DNA of 64,000 bases. Source: Arachis hypogaea (lineage: Eukaryota; Streptophyta; Magnoliopsida; Fabales; Fabaceae). Positions 48,160-60,656 of the stretch are shown piece by piece; the stretch's first letter is position 1, and each line of letters begins with the position of its first letter. The stretch is from NCBI RefSeq assembly GCF_003086295.3, contig NC_092043.1, forward strand, positions 51,364,598-51,428,597, given 5' to 3'. Made by a program: the position numbers and the translations under genes. The notes under the pieces are model-generated. The model searched no databases, had not been told where the DNA came from, and saw nothing but the letters and a program-made list of their open reading frames with translations.

Positions 48160-48996
48160 ATGGCGACTGTAACAACGCAGGCTTCAGCGACTGTATTGAG
48201 GCCATGCCCTTCTTCCAAGGCAAGGTTCCTGTCTGGCTCATCTGGCAGACTCAACAGGGAGGTGTCGTTTAGGCCATTGAGATCTCCTTCTTTCAAGGTG
48301 GAAGCCAAGAAAGGAGAGTGGTTGCCTGGCTTGGCCTCTCCAGCTTATCTGAATGGCAGGTATACATGCAATAAAGACTATTGTTAATATTTTTGATTAC
48401 ATGAATTATGTAATGTTAATGAATTATTATGGTTGTGATGAAGTCTTCCGGGAGACAATGGATTCGACCCGTTGGGGCTAGCAGAGGACCCAGAGAACCT
48501 GAAGTGGTTCGTACAGGCAGAGCTGGTGAACGGGAGATGGGCGATGCTGGGGGTGGCAGGGATGCTGCTGCCGGAGGTGTTCACGAGCATAGGGATCATA
48601 AATGTTCCGAAATGGTACGACGCAGGGAAGGAGGAGTACTTCGCGTCTTCGTCGACCCTGTTTGTGATAGAGTTCATACTCTTCCATTACGTTGAGATCA
48701 GGAGATGGCAGGACATCAAGAACCCTGGGAGTGTGAACCAAGACCCCATCTTCAAGCAGTACAGCCTCCCCCCCAACGAGGTCGGCTACCCTGGTGGCAT
48801 CTTCAACCCCCTCAACTTCGCCCCCACTCTTGAGGCCAAGGAGAAGGAGCTTGCCAATGGCCGCTTGGCTATGCTCGCCTTCTTGGGTTTTATTGTTCAG
48901 CACAACGTCACTGGCAAAGGCCCCTTTGACAACCTCTTGCAGCACATCTCTGACCCTTGGCATAATACCATTGTTCAAACGCTCTCTTCCAACTAA
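48160..48996 (+). CDS. LHCA4: Photosystem I light-harvesting protein LHCA4
   Basis: A thylakoid antenna protein that pairs with LHCA1 on photosystem I and holds the far-red 'red' chlorophylls. Two exons (48160-48359, 48444-48996) join in phase (NG|S) to give 250 residues, matching the family. A chloroplast transit peptide covers about residues 1-47, with the mature part starting near [11 protein letters not shown]. Helix 1 has [11 protein letters not shown] (Glu93, Asn96, Arg98): Asn sits where most antenna proteins have His as the ligand of chlorophyll a603, the LHCA3/LHCA4 hallmark. Helix 2 has [15 protein letters not shown], and helix 3 has [17 protein letters not shown]. The ending [14 protein letters not shown] is typical of LHCA4. 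No defects are seen. Confidence 0.96.
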
Positions 48997-50264
48997 TTCA
49001 ATTCTTCCTCGCCTTTCTTTTCATTGTACAGACCAACTACTACTACTAAGATGTATTGAGACCCCTTTCATATTTTTAATGGAATAAAATTAAGAGTTTG
49101 CTCCCTATGAGCCAAAGAATGTGCTTCTATATCTGTGATTTCCCTACAACAACAAGTAATATGCATGATATTCATATTCAGAAGCACTTCATAACGAAAA
49201 TGCAGATACATATGGTCTCAGCTAAATACATTTCACATAGATACAGGAAAAAGAATATCTGTATGTCATTTCAAGCAAGAAGAAATGTTCCACCATAAAA
49301 CTTAAGGCTGGCTGTAATTTACGTTCAAGTTACAAGTCAATATATATATAGGCTTCCCTGCGAGAAGGGCAATTGTAATGTGTATATCACATAATTTTGA
49401 TAGTTACTTTGCTTTCCAATTTGAAACAATACATATACGTAGGCGAGTTCTATGATGCTCCCTTAAGACAATCATGGCAAGTTGCAACTAAATGAAAGCA
49501 TTACACCAGCATGCATGGAAAAGCTTTGAAACTCTATGAATGTCACTTTGTTTTATCATTTATGTAATTCAGTCAGATTCATGTTCTCTGTTTTGCTCTT
49601 TTTTTTTCAAGACAATCAAATTAAGATAATAAACTTTTTTTTTTGTGTGTAATTGTTCAAATTATTTTAACGATATATCCATCAACTGTTATAGCACTTC
49701 TAGTTAATTAGATTCTCATGAAATTTAAAGCGGAATTAATTTTATTCACCTTTACTTTTAACATATTGAGTCTTCTTGTCGATTCGGTATTTTATACACT
49801 TTCTGTTGTTTTTTATAGGGAGCTCTTTTAGACAGTTAGTTTTGTCAGTAATTTTTTGGTGTTGCATTGTAAGCTCAACTATTTTATATAGTCGAGTCTT
49901 TAAAGTTTTCTCCCATTTTATGGTAAAAACTTTAATCTACGATCGAAAAAAATATATCTACCTTCTGTCATATTTGGCAACGAACTAAGAATGGTTAACA
50001 ATTTTGTTCGAGTGAAGATTTCAAGTTACCCTATTTCAGTCATATAATTATTAATCTAATTTACCAATCTTTAATTCCCCCAATTCTGTATGAATTGAAC
50101 ATATTAAATTGTGTGTTGTGTCTATCTCATCATGTTTTTATTGACAATTTTCTATCTCTTGATGTAAAAAGAGCGACGAAAAAACAAAAGAATAAACAAA
50201 CACAAAAAATATTGCTTTTTTCAACTAACATATTATTCTCTTTCTTTTTTTTTTGACACGCCTT
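48997..50264. other. Intergenic, AT-rich
   Basis: The LHCA4 3' region, then AT-rich sequence without recognisable genes or element ends. Confidence 0.4.
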
Positions 50265-50986
50265 TGTGAGAATATTGAAAGATAAATAACACAAGTGATG
50301 CAAATAAACTAAATTATATTGAAAGAAATTGTAATTAAATTTGTCTCTTGACTATTATTGTGTAAATTACACTGAGATATCTGATATACATAGAGTTTGA
50401 ACATAATCAGCTAGTGAGAGATATTTTTAGGAAAGCTTAATTGCTTTGACAGCACACCAATGATGTTCAATCGGATTCTGTATGAATTGACTGACACGGT
50501 TTACAGCAAATATAATTTTTGTATGTCTGAGAGTTGCATTATGTAAGCCTCTAACTATAAACCTGTAAAATTTTGGATTTTCAAATGGTGAAGAGCCTTG
50601 TGATACAAGTTTTAATGAGGAGATCACAGGGATTGGCATAGATTTAGAATTCGGCATCAGATGCAAATTGAGAAAAAAGAACCAATTGCTGCCAAGTAAC
50701 AAAGTTGGTATCATCTAGTTTATCTGGAATAGGAGTCAGAAACAATTTGTTGTTGTTGCTGGTGGTGAAAATTACTAAGGTTATGGATCAACTTGAAGCT
50801 CTTAATACCATGTGAGAATATTGAAAGATGAATAACACAAGTAATGCAGAAAAACTGAACTGTATTAAAAGAAATTATAATTTGTCTCTTAATTATTATT
50901 GTGTGAATTACACTGAGATATCTGATATATATAGAGTTTAGACATAACCAACTAGTTAAACCAAGACTTGGCACCTAAACCTGACA
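50265..50986 (-). mobile_element. Collapsed Ty1/copia element with short LTRs
   Basis: Minus orientation. The right LTR (50811-50986, about 176 bp) is followed, reading leftward, by a primer site TGGTATTAAGAGCTTCAAG (50792-50810). Next comes a C-terminal RT fragment (50427-50714) with ATLRHTKIIFAVNRVSQF and HHWCAVKAI. The left LTR copy begins at 50265 and is truncated near 50412. Everything from gag to most of RT is deleted, so it is a dead remnant. Confidence 0.75.
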
Positions 50987-51747
50987 CATATTGCCATCTT
51001 TATCCTTCACACTCCATTTAGCCTTCTTTTTATGAAGTGAAAAAGAAAAGGAGGGAAGCTAAGATTTTGACTTTCTTACCGTTGCTAGGATAAATGTAAT
51101 TTGGTGGAGTTACATTGAACATCCAATTCATCAAATTCTTTGTTATTAATACTCAGTTTATCACTCTCAAAATCATAGTGGGATTAGATGATATAAATGG
51201 CAAGAGATGTTTCCCCGAAACTGGAAATAAGTTGTTGAATTAATGGTACAAGTGTTACTGAACAGTAAATTCCCAACAAAAGAAAATGAAGATATGAGAA
51301 AAGTCAATTTCCATCCAATAACATGTTGATGCATAGCATAGGCACCAAGCCTGTTCAATATATAAACAACTTTAATTTGTGGCTCATCCACTATATGTTA
51401 TATTCAAATAATTTAAGAGTAATTTAATTGTAGGACTCTTTAGTGGGAAGCTGAGTCCGTATCCATTGAAGTTGACAATGGAATTGAAGCAGCAATTGCT
51501 TTTGCTTTTCTAATAAGTCGACTTTATAAGTGGTTTTACTTCCAAAACCGTGTCCCTTGGCCAAAGTGATTCTGCTTTACTCTTTACACTGTAGTTAATA
51601 TTATAATGCAGAGTTGATGGAAAGTGGCTTAACACCTGCTCGTGTCAAACCTCATAATGCAATTAAAGCACATCCGGCCAATTGAAGAAAACTAGTAGTG
51701 GGGCCAATTTTGCAAATGAGTGGTGGTCTTGGTCTAAAGCATGAAGT
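50987..51747. other. Intergenic, no gene seen
   Basis: No domains or clean repeat ends. Confidence 0.4.
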
Positions 51748-52298
51748 CATAGTTATCGGAAGCAAATAAGTGATCTACACAACTGAGTTATTGGATTATT
51801 AATTCAACTAATAGATCATCAGTTAAATCGATTAATTCGGTCATAAATAGATAATTACATAATATTTTATTTTATTTTTTATTTTTATAGTAAATATTTT
51901 TTTAGTTTTATTTTATATTAAATTCATTATTATTTTTAAATTTTAATAATTCATCAATTAATTTATATTTATTATATTCTTTAAATATTTATAAAAAAAT
52001 AAAAAATAAAAAATATATTATAATTAATAAAATATTATTTTTAAAATTTGTAAATATAATTTATTTTTATTTATGTAATATATTTAATAAAAAATATTAT
52101 GTATAAAAATAATATATATTTTTTAATTTAACCAGATCATTTTTAACCAATTTTAATAAGGTTTGACCAATTTTTATCAGGTTTATTAAGTTTAACCGAA
52201 TTAAGTATTTAACCGATTTAAATAATAACACAGCTTAAATTAATAATCGAGTAATCGGTTTTTGGTTCGACTAATCAGGATCGGATTTGATAACTATG
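51748..52298. mobile_element. Short hAT-like non-autonomous element
   Basis: Inverted ends CATAGTTATCGG / (inverted) CATAGTTATCAAATCCG. Subterminal TTAATTCGGT and TTTAACCGA-type repeats face each other, and the centre is AT-only. No convincing target duplication. Confidence 0.5.
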
Positions 52299-53160
52299 AA
52301 TAAAGCACTTTGTCCATTCTAATCAATGTTTACCATAATCCAAACATCATTTTAGGGAATTGAGATATATAAAATCAAGAAATTAATTGTCATGAATTAG
52401 AATTGGGAAATAAGAATAAAGAGTATCCTTGATATATTTGCAAGTAGTAGCACTAGTAGTAGTTTGCAATGAAGGGTATGGAATATGAAATTTGCAAGAA
52501 TCGAAGCTACTATTTTAATTAGTTATTATGGACAGAATTGATGATGATGCTAACTTCCAACGAACTATCATAATTGAAAATTGTTATGGACATCTGGAGG
52601 AAATGAAAACAAAGGTTGCTTTCTTTTGGAAAAGGGAAGAAAGGCAGAAAAAAAGGAAATGGGTGGAAAGAGCCAAAAAGTAACAAAGAGCGCAATGGCA
52701 AGAGGAAAAGGATTCATTTTTTCGCATCTAAGGGTCCCATACCAATTCATGTTATTCACAAAGTGTGGCTTGCGTTAGATTCAACCTCTCAAAATATCTA
52801 GCTGATGTTTTCTTCTTCTAGGACATGTTGGGTTAGGTTGGTTTTGGTGTAAAGTGGATATTTTCGCATATTTTAATATCATTTCAATTGCTGTGAGTAT
52901 ATATTTTAGGAAGAGTTTTAGGTATATCAAAAATATCGATGTTCCAGTTATTTTAGCTATTGATCTAAATTATAAAAATATATATAATATATATTAATTA
53001 AAATCAACAGTTATTTTAACTGGTTTACACATGTATATATGATCATATTTTTTTTAAAATGGTTAAAATAATCGTTTAAATTTCATCTGAATTAGTTTTT
53101 CAAATTTTTACTTTTGTCGAGGTTTTCTTTGAATTAGTGAGAGTTTTAAAGCCTCATAAA
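52299..53160. other. Intergenic, AT-rich
   Basis: Short open frames around 52520-52800 overlap on both strands and lack domains. Confidence 0.4.
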
Positions 53161-53164
53161 ACTA

Positions 53165-53940
53165 TAGCTAATCTTTAACCTATTGTAAAATTTTAAACCA
53201 TTTAATTTGAAATAAAATTTTAATTATATTAAAAACCTTCGAAAATGAATTCAATTTCTTCAAAATATAGTTTTTTTAAATCCCACATTTGAATCAAACA
53301 AAAATTTAATTGACAAGGTAAAAAAGAAGAGCAGAAAACGGCGAATAACGAAGAACACGAGCGGCGACACCTTCCTCTTCCCTCTTCCCCTTTCTCCTTT
53401 CTTTCGCTTTCCTTTCCTTTCCCAAACCAAACACCCCTGTGAATTGTGATACCTTTTCCTTTTTTCCCTTTAACCCATTTTTTTGTAGTTAGAGATATTT
53501 TTGGAATAAAAATTAAAAATTTAGTGAAAATGACAATTTTAAAATTAAGTTAAATGGGACTATTTTGTAGGTAAAAAAAGACTGAGAACGAAAAAAATTT
53601 TCTAACTCCTATTTTAGGACCAAAATCGTAACCTAATTTTTAACCTATTGTAAAATTTTAAACCTTTTAATTTGAAATACAATTTTAAATTAAAATTCCG
53701 CTAAAGAGCCAATAAAGTATTTGTACAATGTATACAATGAACTATTTATTTGGCTCGATACGAGTTAAAAATAAAAATTACTATATTATACACATTAGAC
53801 ACGAATTACATTAAGTCCCCATATTTTTTCTTTAAATTATATTAAAAACCTTCGAAAGTGAATTCAATCTCTTCAAAATGTAGTTTTTTTAAATCCCACA
53901 CTTGAATCAAACAAAAATTTAATTGACAAGGTAAAAAGGA
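53165..53940. repeat. Direct duplication flanking a MULE-end-like insert
   Basis: The block 53165-53330 (TTTAACCTATTGTAAAATT, AAAAACCTTCGAAA, TTTAATTGACAAGG) recurs at 53637-53940 with about 125 bp of extra sequence inside. Between them, 53490-53640 resembles the right arm of the element at 34505-35422. Confidence 0.7.
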
Positions 53941-55230
53941 TACGAAAAAACTAATCCAATATAAAAGAAAAGACAAATAGGTTGTTCAATTTTTTCTGAG
54001 GTGAGTATGATGGTAAAAAAAAACATGGGAACAAAAGATGTGAAGGTCAAGGAACCAACAAAATAACAAATGAAAAAAAAAATGCGCTCCGTGTACATAA
54101 AAGTCGGTCATTAATATAAAATTTATGTTGGAATATAAATATACTTTAAAAATAAATTAAACTACATTTATAATTATATATAAATATATTAATAATTGAT
54201 TTTAGTGTACGAATAATATTTTTGTAAAAAATATTTAAACAATTGTAACCCATAAAAATGTTTAATAATAGGATTTGAAACTGCCAAAACTGGAAAAAAT
54301 CCACACAAATGAGTGGAAATGGGTTCGGACTGATCTTTAATCTTTTTAACTTAATTCTACTTTTGAAAATTTAAATTTGATCTGATATTGTGAATGCATA
54401 TATTTTAGGGGCCCAGATTTGATGTTAATTGTATGCTTAGAACCTTTTGGTGCAGACAGAGGTAAAGGTAGCTGGCAATGGCATGTTTTAGATTCAAGCT
54501 TATCCTCTTAATTCCCCAATGCGGTCTCCATTCCAAGGTTCCCACTCTATGATCAGTGTTTCTTTGCATCTATGGAAATAACTTCTAAGGATAAAAACAA
54601 GCAACAAAAGCAAAATGCTTATGTTTTTCTAGTTTCAAATTCAGAAGAATCACGAGCTGAGTTATGACTATGACAACAGGAGTATCCACTACTCTAGGTC
54701 TCTAGCGTCGTGTTATATGTGGTTATATTCTAGTTCTGGACTCGAGATTTTTATCTTATCTTTTTTGAGAAAAGCAGATACCTCTTCCCATGACAGTTGG
54801 GGAACTATTAAGTATTATGTATTAACAAAAAAATTGCTACTTTTTTCTATAAAGAAGCAACAGCATGTACAACAATCCCTTTGCATAAGAAAAACACATT
54901 GCCTCTTGATTTTTATACATAGCAAAGATCTTTTTCTATCTCTAGCCAGTAATTTCACACACACACACACACACATATATCTTTATGTAATATGTACATT
55001 AACTCAAGCACAGAAAACTAGGCACATAAAAAAGAAAGGCGGGAAGCTGGTCATAGTGGCACATGAAAAGGGAAAACAAAAACTCCTGCTCCCTCCACTT
55101 GCACTGAGGAAATCAGAGACTACCAACTTTCCCTTGACAGTCCAATCTAATGAATGCTCAGAGCTGAAAGATGGTCACCGCCTCTATCGTCAGGCACTGT
55201 ACAAGATAAGCATCTCAAAGGATTGCTAAT
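53941..55230. other. Intergenic / 3' flank of the CDF gene
   Basis: AT-rich, with a (CA)n run at about 54957-54974. The plus-strand open frame 54717-55229 has no domain and probably overlaps the 3' UTR of the minus-strand CDF gene. Confidence 0.4.
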
Positions 55231-57006
55231 TCATGAGTTCTCATGAAAATGAAGGGATCTAGACAAGGCTGCAGGGTTAGCCAGCAACACTGGCGAGGTT
55301 TCAACCACTTTATTCTTCTCTTCCTTGTTTGATTGGAAAGCCTTAAACATTCCACCCCCAATGACACATTCATTCTTGATTCCTAGAGTTGCCCATATAG
55401 AACTCTTTGCAGCTTCACTTGGATCATCAATTCTTAAAGTTTTGGGAACCAAAACACACCCATTTCTCTGCCTTGGAGGTTCTTCCTTTTGCCTATAGTC
55501 TTGCTTGACCGTGTCATCATCAGCATCATCCCTGGAGTGCTTCCCTAGAGTAGATGGATGTGAGGGGAACCACGGAACATTCCAATTCCAAAAAGGTGCC
55601 GGGTAGAATGAAATGGGAAATCCAGGAGGACACAGAGCAGAATTCCAGGGATAAGGCCAAGGAACACTAGGAATGCATGGGACTTGGGGAGGGCTTTGTG
55701 CTAAAGGCTTTTGGGATGCGGTTTTTCCTGTTTCCTCCATGGTAATGGAAGATCCACTCGAGCAGTCATCGCCATTTTCTCCACTTTGATCCTCAATTCC
55801 ATGAAAACCGTTGAGGACAGACGCCATGGAATCACATATGGGTGGTGGTGGTGTATCCAATCCAAAGCTGAGGACTCTGCCACTGGATTTCAAGGTCCCA
55901 TCAGAGATGGTGATGTGGCGATAGTGGGAGGCGCTGGCGCTGTTCTTGTTCTTTCTCCTGCCTGCCCCAACTGGCACGTTCCTCATGGCGCCGCCTGCAG
56001 TCCAGTATCTTTGGCACGCCTTGCAGAAGTAGCGCGGCTGGTTGACGTTGTAGTTGTTGTAGTAGCAGAACTTGGTGTCCATGCTATTGCAGCGCGGACA
56101 TGGAAGCACTTTATCCGGCTTCTTCACTGCCTTCTCTTGCTCTGCATCGCTTTGCTCCTTCTTTATTTTTGCACTTTCTTCCTCTATGGATGGTGTTTTT
56201 GGGTTCTGAACACTCCAATCCTTTCTTTTATTGATCTCTGCATTTCCATTTCGAGAAGGATCAGCCTCTTTCTTTTTCTCAGTAACTTCATCAGCTCCAC
56301 CATCCTAATATTTTTGTAAAACAAACATGTTTTTTCTTCATTATTCAAATAACACCATAGAGATGCCATCACGGTACCAATAGCAATAAGATCAAGGGAA
56401 ACCGGAAAACTAATAAGGTGGTTTAATTTAAGATTCACAAAACAGTAAAATATATATATTCATCGCTAAGACCAAGTTACAAAAACGAACATTAGGTCCT
56501 TTGCAGTCGGTCATAAAATTGAAAACTGGGGGTGGAACCAGCACCAATCAGTTTTGTTCTGTTTCTCCCTTCTTCTTTTTATTGAAAACAATTGTGTGTG
56601 GTAAGGAGAAGAACGAATCGGATTATTCAAACAATTAAAATTACGAAAATTGTTCAGTAGGTTGTTTAATTTCAGTCATTACGAAAATGACGAATTGGAC
56701 GCTAAACTTTCAAAACAGAAAATTCTTTTCTTTATTAAAAAAGATGTAGTTCTATTTGCACTGGTTGAGAAAAAGGTGAGCTGAAAGCAGCTACAATTTG
56801 CAGTTAAATGAAAAAAGGAAATAGGATGGTGAATTTTGCAATTGTGAAGAAGTATGAAAGGGGGTGGGTGCACACACCTTGTGTCCTACTTGTTTGTCCA
56901 CCTCATCATCCTCTAATTCCGCGGCATTGAGAGCAGCTTCACCGGGAAAGGGAATCTTCTTCCCAAAGAGAGTAATTGCAGGGTCCTTGTTATCTACCAT
57001 CTTCAT
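55231..57006 (-). CDS. CDF: Cycling Dof factor (CDF-type Dof zinc-finger transcription factor)
   Basis: CDFs bind AAAG sites and repress CONSTANS and FT under clock control; the blue-light F-box protein FKF1 with GIGANTEA degrades them. Two exons (56878-57006 and 55231-56304) join in phase to give 400 residues. The N-terminus has [13 protein letters not shown], matching the TOPLESS-recruiting motif of this group. The Dof finger (about residues 108-162) has all four Cys (CPRC...CKAC) with [14 protein letters not shown] and [15 protein letters not shown]. The two C-terminal CDF motifs are present: [21 protein letters not shown] (about 330-351) and [15 protein letters not shown] at the end. The start was chosen because the conserved motif begins a few residues after it. 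No defects are seen. Which CDF member it is cannot be fixed by eye. Confidence 0.94.
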
Positions 57007-57469
57007 GTTTATTGGCTAGAGCAGTTGTAGCAGTTTGGTTCGTTAGTGCGTGCGTGAGAAAGTTGGTTATTTTGGAGTTTGGGTTTGGCAGAGGGCAATT
57101 GGGAATGGAATGGAGGCAGGAGGAGTTGGATTTTGATCCGTTTAAACGAGAAGAGGGTGCCACGTCACCATTGGGTCTCCATTCTCGGCCACAAGTTCTT
57201 GTGGCCACTATTTCTAATTTTCTATTCCTTCCACTCACTCACTCCCTCCCTCCCTTTTCCTCTAACTCCACCCCTTCAGCCATGTCATCATTTCCTTTTT
57301 TTATTATTATTAGTGTCGATAATTTTTAGTATTAAATTTTTATTTTATTAATTTATGTATATAAATTTTAAAAAATATAAATATAAATTATATTAATTTA
57401 TATGTTCAAAATTTTAATAAATATATACACAAATTATATATTTTTATGTATATAATATCTATAAATATA
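57007..57469. other. Upstream region / promoter of the CDF gene
   Basis: Pyrimidine-rich 57230-57290 (plus strand), then AT-rich. The likely leader and promoter of the minus-strand CDF gene; no individual element can be defended. Confidence 0.4.
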
Positions 57470-58413
57470 AGAGAAAATTTTACTTTCCTCTTCTGCGAGA
57501 TGATAAAATGACATTCTCCTCTCCTCTATTTTATAAATGTACATTTTTTTTTCCTTCTAACTTTTAAAAAACCTACTCTTTAATCCATTTTAAATTTCTT
57601 GTGTTAACTAATGTTAACTTTATCTATTTTTTAAAAAAAATAATTTTTTTAAAAAAATATCTATTAACAAAAATTTTATTTTTTATCATTAAATTTTGCT
57701 TACCAAAATATCCTTTAATAAATTATTTTTTTATTGATTAAATTATATTTTTACTAAAATATTTTCAAAAAAATTAATAATTTTAAATTATATTTTTAAG
57801 ATACTACCCTTCAATAATTTTATAATTATTAAATTGTGATTTTACTAACATTTTTGTTAACAAGTATTTTTATATTTACTATTAATTTTTTTATATCAAT
57901 ATATATTATTTTAATATTAAACAAAAAATCTTATCATTGTTAATATGTATAACAATTAATATATATTGATATTGAAAATTAATTTTACTAAAATTTTTTA
58001 TTTAATGTGAAAATAATTAATATAGATAGCGAAAAATTAATAGTAAAATATAAAAAAAATTGTTAAGAAAAATTTTGGTAAAATTATAATTTAATAATTA
58101 AAAATTATTGAAAGCTATTTTACAAAAATAATATGATTATTATTTTTTTAAATATAATAATTTATTAAAAGATATTTTGGTAAGTAAAATTTAATGATAA
58201 AAAATAAAATATTTTTTAATGGGTATTTCTTTAAAAAATAATTTTTTTTTTAAAAAATTGATAAAGTTAACTAGTTAATACAAAAAAAATTTAAAATGGA
58301 TTAAAGATGAGGTTTTTTAAAAGTTAGAAGGGAGGGGAATATACTTTTATAAAATAGAGAGGAGAGGGGTGTCATTTTAGCATCTCGTAGGGAATGAGAG
58401 TAGAATTTTCTCT
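57470..58413. mobile_element. Foldback (long inverted repeat) element, 944 bp
   Basis: The two halves are inverted copies of each other almost to the centre (about 57940). Both ends read AGAGAAAATT inward, followed by matching phrases such as TAAAATGACA, AACTTTTAAAAAACCT and TTAATCCATTTTAAATT. AAATATA flanks it on both sides (57463-57469, 58414-58420). No coding capacity. Confidence 0.8.
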
Positions 58414-58456
58414 AAATATAAATATAAATTATAACTAATTAAGTGTTAAAAAAATA

Positions 58457-58820
58457 GGATTAAGTATATTTTTTGTTTCTGAAGTTTAACAAAAATTTTG
58501 AAAATATTCCTAAATTTTATTTTATTTTAATTTTATCTCAAAAATTTTTATTTGCATCAAATATATTTTTAATGGTTAATTTTTAAAAAAATTTAAGACC
58601 AATTCAACAACAATTTTATAAAAATAACTCTCAACACAAGCAAATCAAGCATAATTTTTATGTATTATTATTAGATTGACCTTAATTTTTTAAAAATTTA
58701 ACCGTCGATAATATATTTAATGTAAATTGAAAAATTTTGAAACAAAATTAAAATAAAATAAATCTTAGAATATTTTTAAAATTTTTGACAAATTTCAAAA
58801 ATAAAAAATATACTTTATCC
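58457..58820. mobile_element. MITE, 364 bp
   Basis: Begins GGATTAAGTATATTTT and ends with the inverted counterpart AAAATATACTTTATCC. Internal inverted phrases (AAAAATTTTGAAAATATTCC / GAATATTTTTAAAATTTTTG) support a hairpin MITE of a type common in legumes. Confidence 0.75.
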
Positions 58821-59734
58821 AAAAAAAATATATTTACAGACGAGATACATTACTCTTATTTTATTCCTTTTCTACTCAACTCTCTCTTCGACTTCATCGA
58901 CGCTGACCCAATTTTTTTGTTATCGTGGAAACATCTCATTGGTCCCACGCTAGATAATATCTTCCAACCAAACAATGCCAAATTGTTGCATCCACATGTG
59001 GACAAGAAAAAAAAAAGACAAAAATTGCAAATTAAATTAAATAAGGGATTGCCTTTTCTTTCTCTTTGATATTTTGTTGACATTATGGACATTTTTTAAT
59101 TTATTTATTTTATAATGCTAATATTCAGATTTCATCATATGAAATCTGAAAGAAACAAATGTTAAATTACACGAATCAAATTTGGAAAAACGTAATATTA
59201 TTAGATGATTTATAATCAAATTGATTTGTACCCTTAAAATTCAAACGAACCTGTGATTTGCATCGTAACTTCATTCAATGAGAAGTTGAGAACTTCATTT
59301 GGATTTTTCAAAAAAAGTAGAAAAAAATTGCCCTTTATTAATTAGCCAGGTAATGGGAGGAGAAGGGGAATATACTATTTATTAGTATGAAAATAGAATT
59401 AATGATAAATTAAGTGAAAAAATATAAGAATCAACTTTTAGTTAGTCAATATTAATCAATTTTTAAATTTATAATTTAGAATATAGAGTTAAAAATTTAT
59501 AATTTATAATTTATAATTCAAAACAAATAAAATAATTTTTTAAAAATTAGATGATGTTAGTTGAAAAAAAAAATAATTCTTTAGTATTATTCAAATTAAA
59601 TTATTTAAAGGGATTAAGAACTGTTTAGATGAACTTTTAATAATTTAAGAAATTGAAAAATAAAAATAATTTGATATTTAAATATTGTATATAAAATACT
59701 TTTAGTCTATTATTATGTTTAGATATAATAATAG
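58821..59734. other. Intergenic, AT-rich
   Basis: No gene or repeat boundary was recognised. Confidence 0.4.
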
Positions 59735-59900
59735 AACAATGCTAAGGGCCCAGTAATTTTTGTGATTGTTAGCCATCAATTAGCCATCAATAATGATTTG
59801 ATGGTGTGAGATTGGTGTGAGATTTCATTCAATGACTCATCTTTTTCTGCTGGTTACATGTTGGCCAAAATTTAATAGAATTGCTGACCCTCTAGACTTT
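59735..59900. mobile_element. MITE copy 3
   Basis: GGGCCCAGTAATTTTTGTGATT at the left and the inverted GGGTCAGCAATTCT at the right, with the core TTAGCCATCAATTAGCCATC shared with 27848-28017. ATAATAAT flanks both sides. Confidence 0.72.
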
Positions 59901-60530
59901 TCCATAATAATATATGTAAAAGTATTTTGTATTTATTTTGTCTTGTTAAAACTTTTTTAAAATATTTAAAAAAAGAATTGTAATTTTTTAAAAATGATAT
60001 TTTTCTGATGTTTCTAACTTTTATTACTAAAAAATTTGTTAAACATACTAAAATTTTAAAAAATAATTAAAAAAGATTTTTAATTATTTAATGATATTCA
60101 AACACACACAAAAATTTTTAGTTTATTTACTTTTAAAAAATATCCATCTGTTATTTCTACGAAGTTTGTTTGTATATGTTGACAACAAGAATCAATAGCG
60201 CAACTGATGGACATGTGTGGTTCGGAAGCAAATTTGTCAAAAATCAAAATAGTAGACGGAAAAGAGAAAAAGAGGGTTAGATTAACATAAAATAAGATTA
60301 AAAAAAGAAAGGAGCAAAGTGGGAAGTTTCTGGGGTGACTGGGATTAAAGTTTAACCCAGTAATAATCCTATACTAATCTATAGATAAAGGAGCAAAAAG
60401 AAAAAGATTGATGTATCCTATAAAGTCTCAATACTGATAGAGGCACGAAATATGCAAACCCACTCATTTTATTTTTTACAGATATTGAGGAAAACAGATA
60501 GATTATAATAATCAACATTTTTAATTTTGA
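59901..60530. other. Intergenic, AT-rich
   Basis: No gene seen. Confidence 0.4.
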
Positions 60531-60532
60531 AG

Positions 60533-60656
60533 ACGTGTCGATATCAGGACACGTGGTGGTCATCCATGCATCACTCCGCTATTAGTTGCTTTAACAAACT
60601 GCGTTCCACAAAGGCCATGGACACGTGTCCAGCTCAGTGAATGGCACACGTAAGGG
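60533..60656. promoter_or_regulatory. Cluster of ACGTG (ABRE/G-box-type) sites
   Basis: Four ACGT-core sites in about 120 bp: ACGTGTC (60533), CACGTGG (60550), CACGTG within ACACGTGTCC (60622) and CACACGTAAG (60646). Clustered ABREs mark abscisic-acid-responsive promoters. No gene is adjacent in this window, so the target is unknown. Confidence 0.45.

Noticed and set aside
48478..48978. A 166-residue minus-strand open frame
   Set aside because: Complement of LHCA4 exon 2.
55711..56319. A 202-residue plus-strand open frame
   Set aside because: Complement of the CDF exon with the Dof finger.
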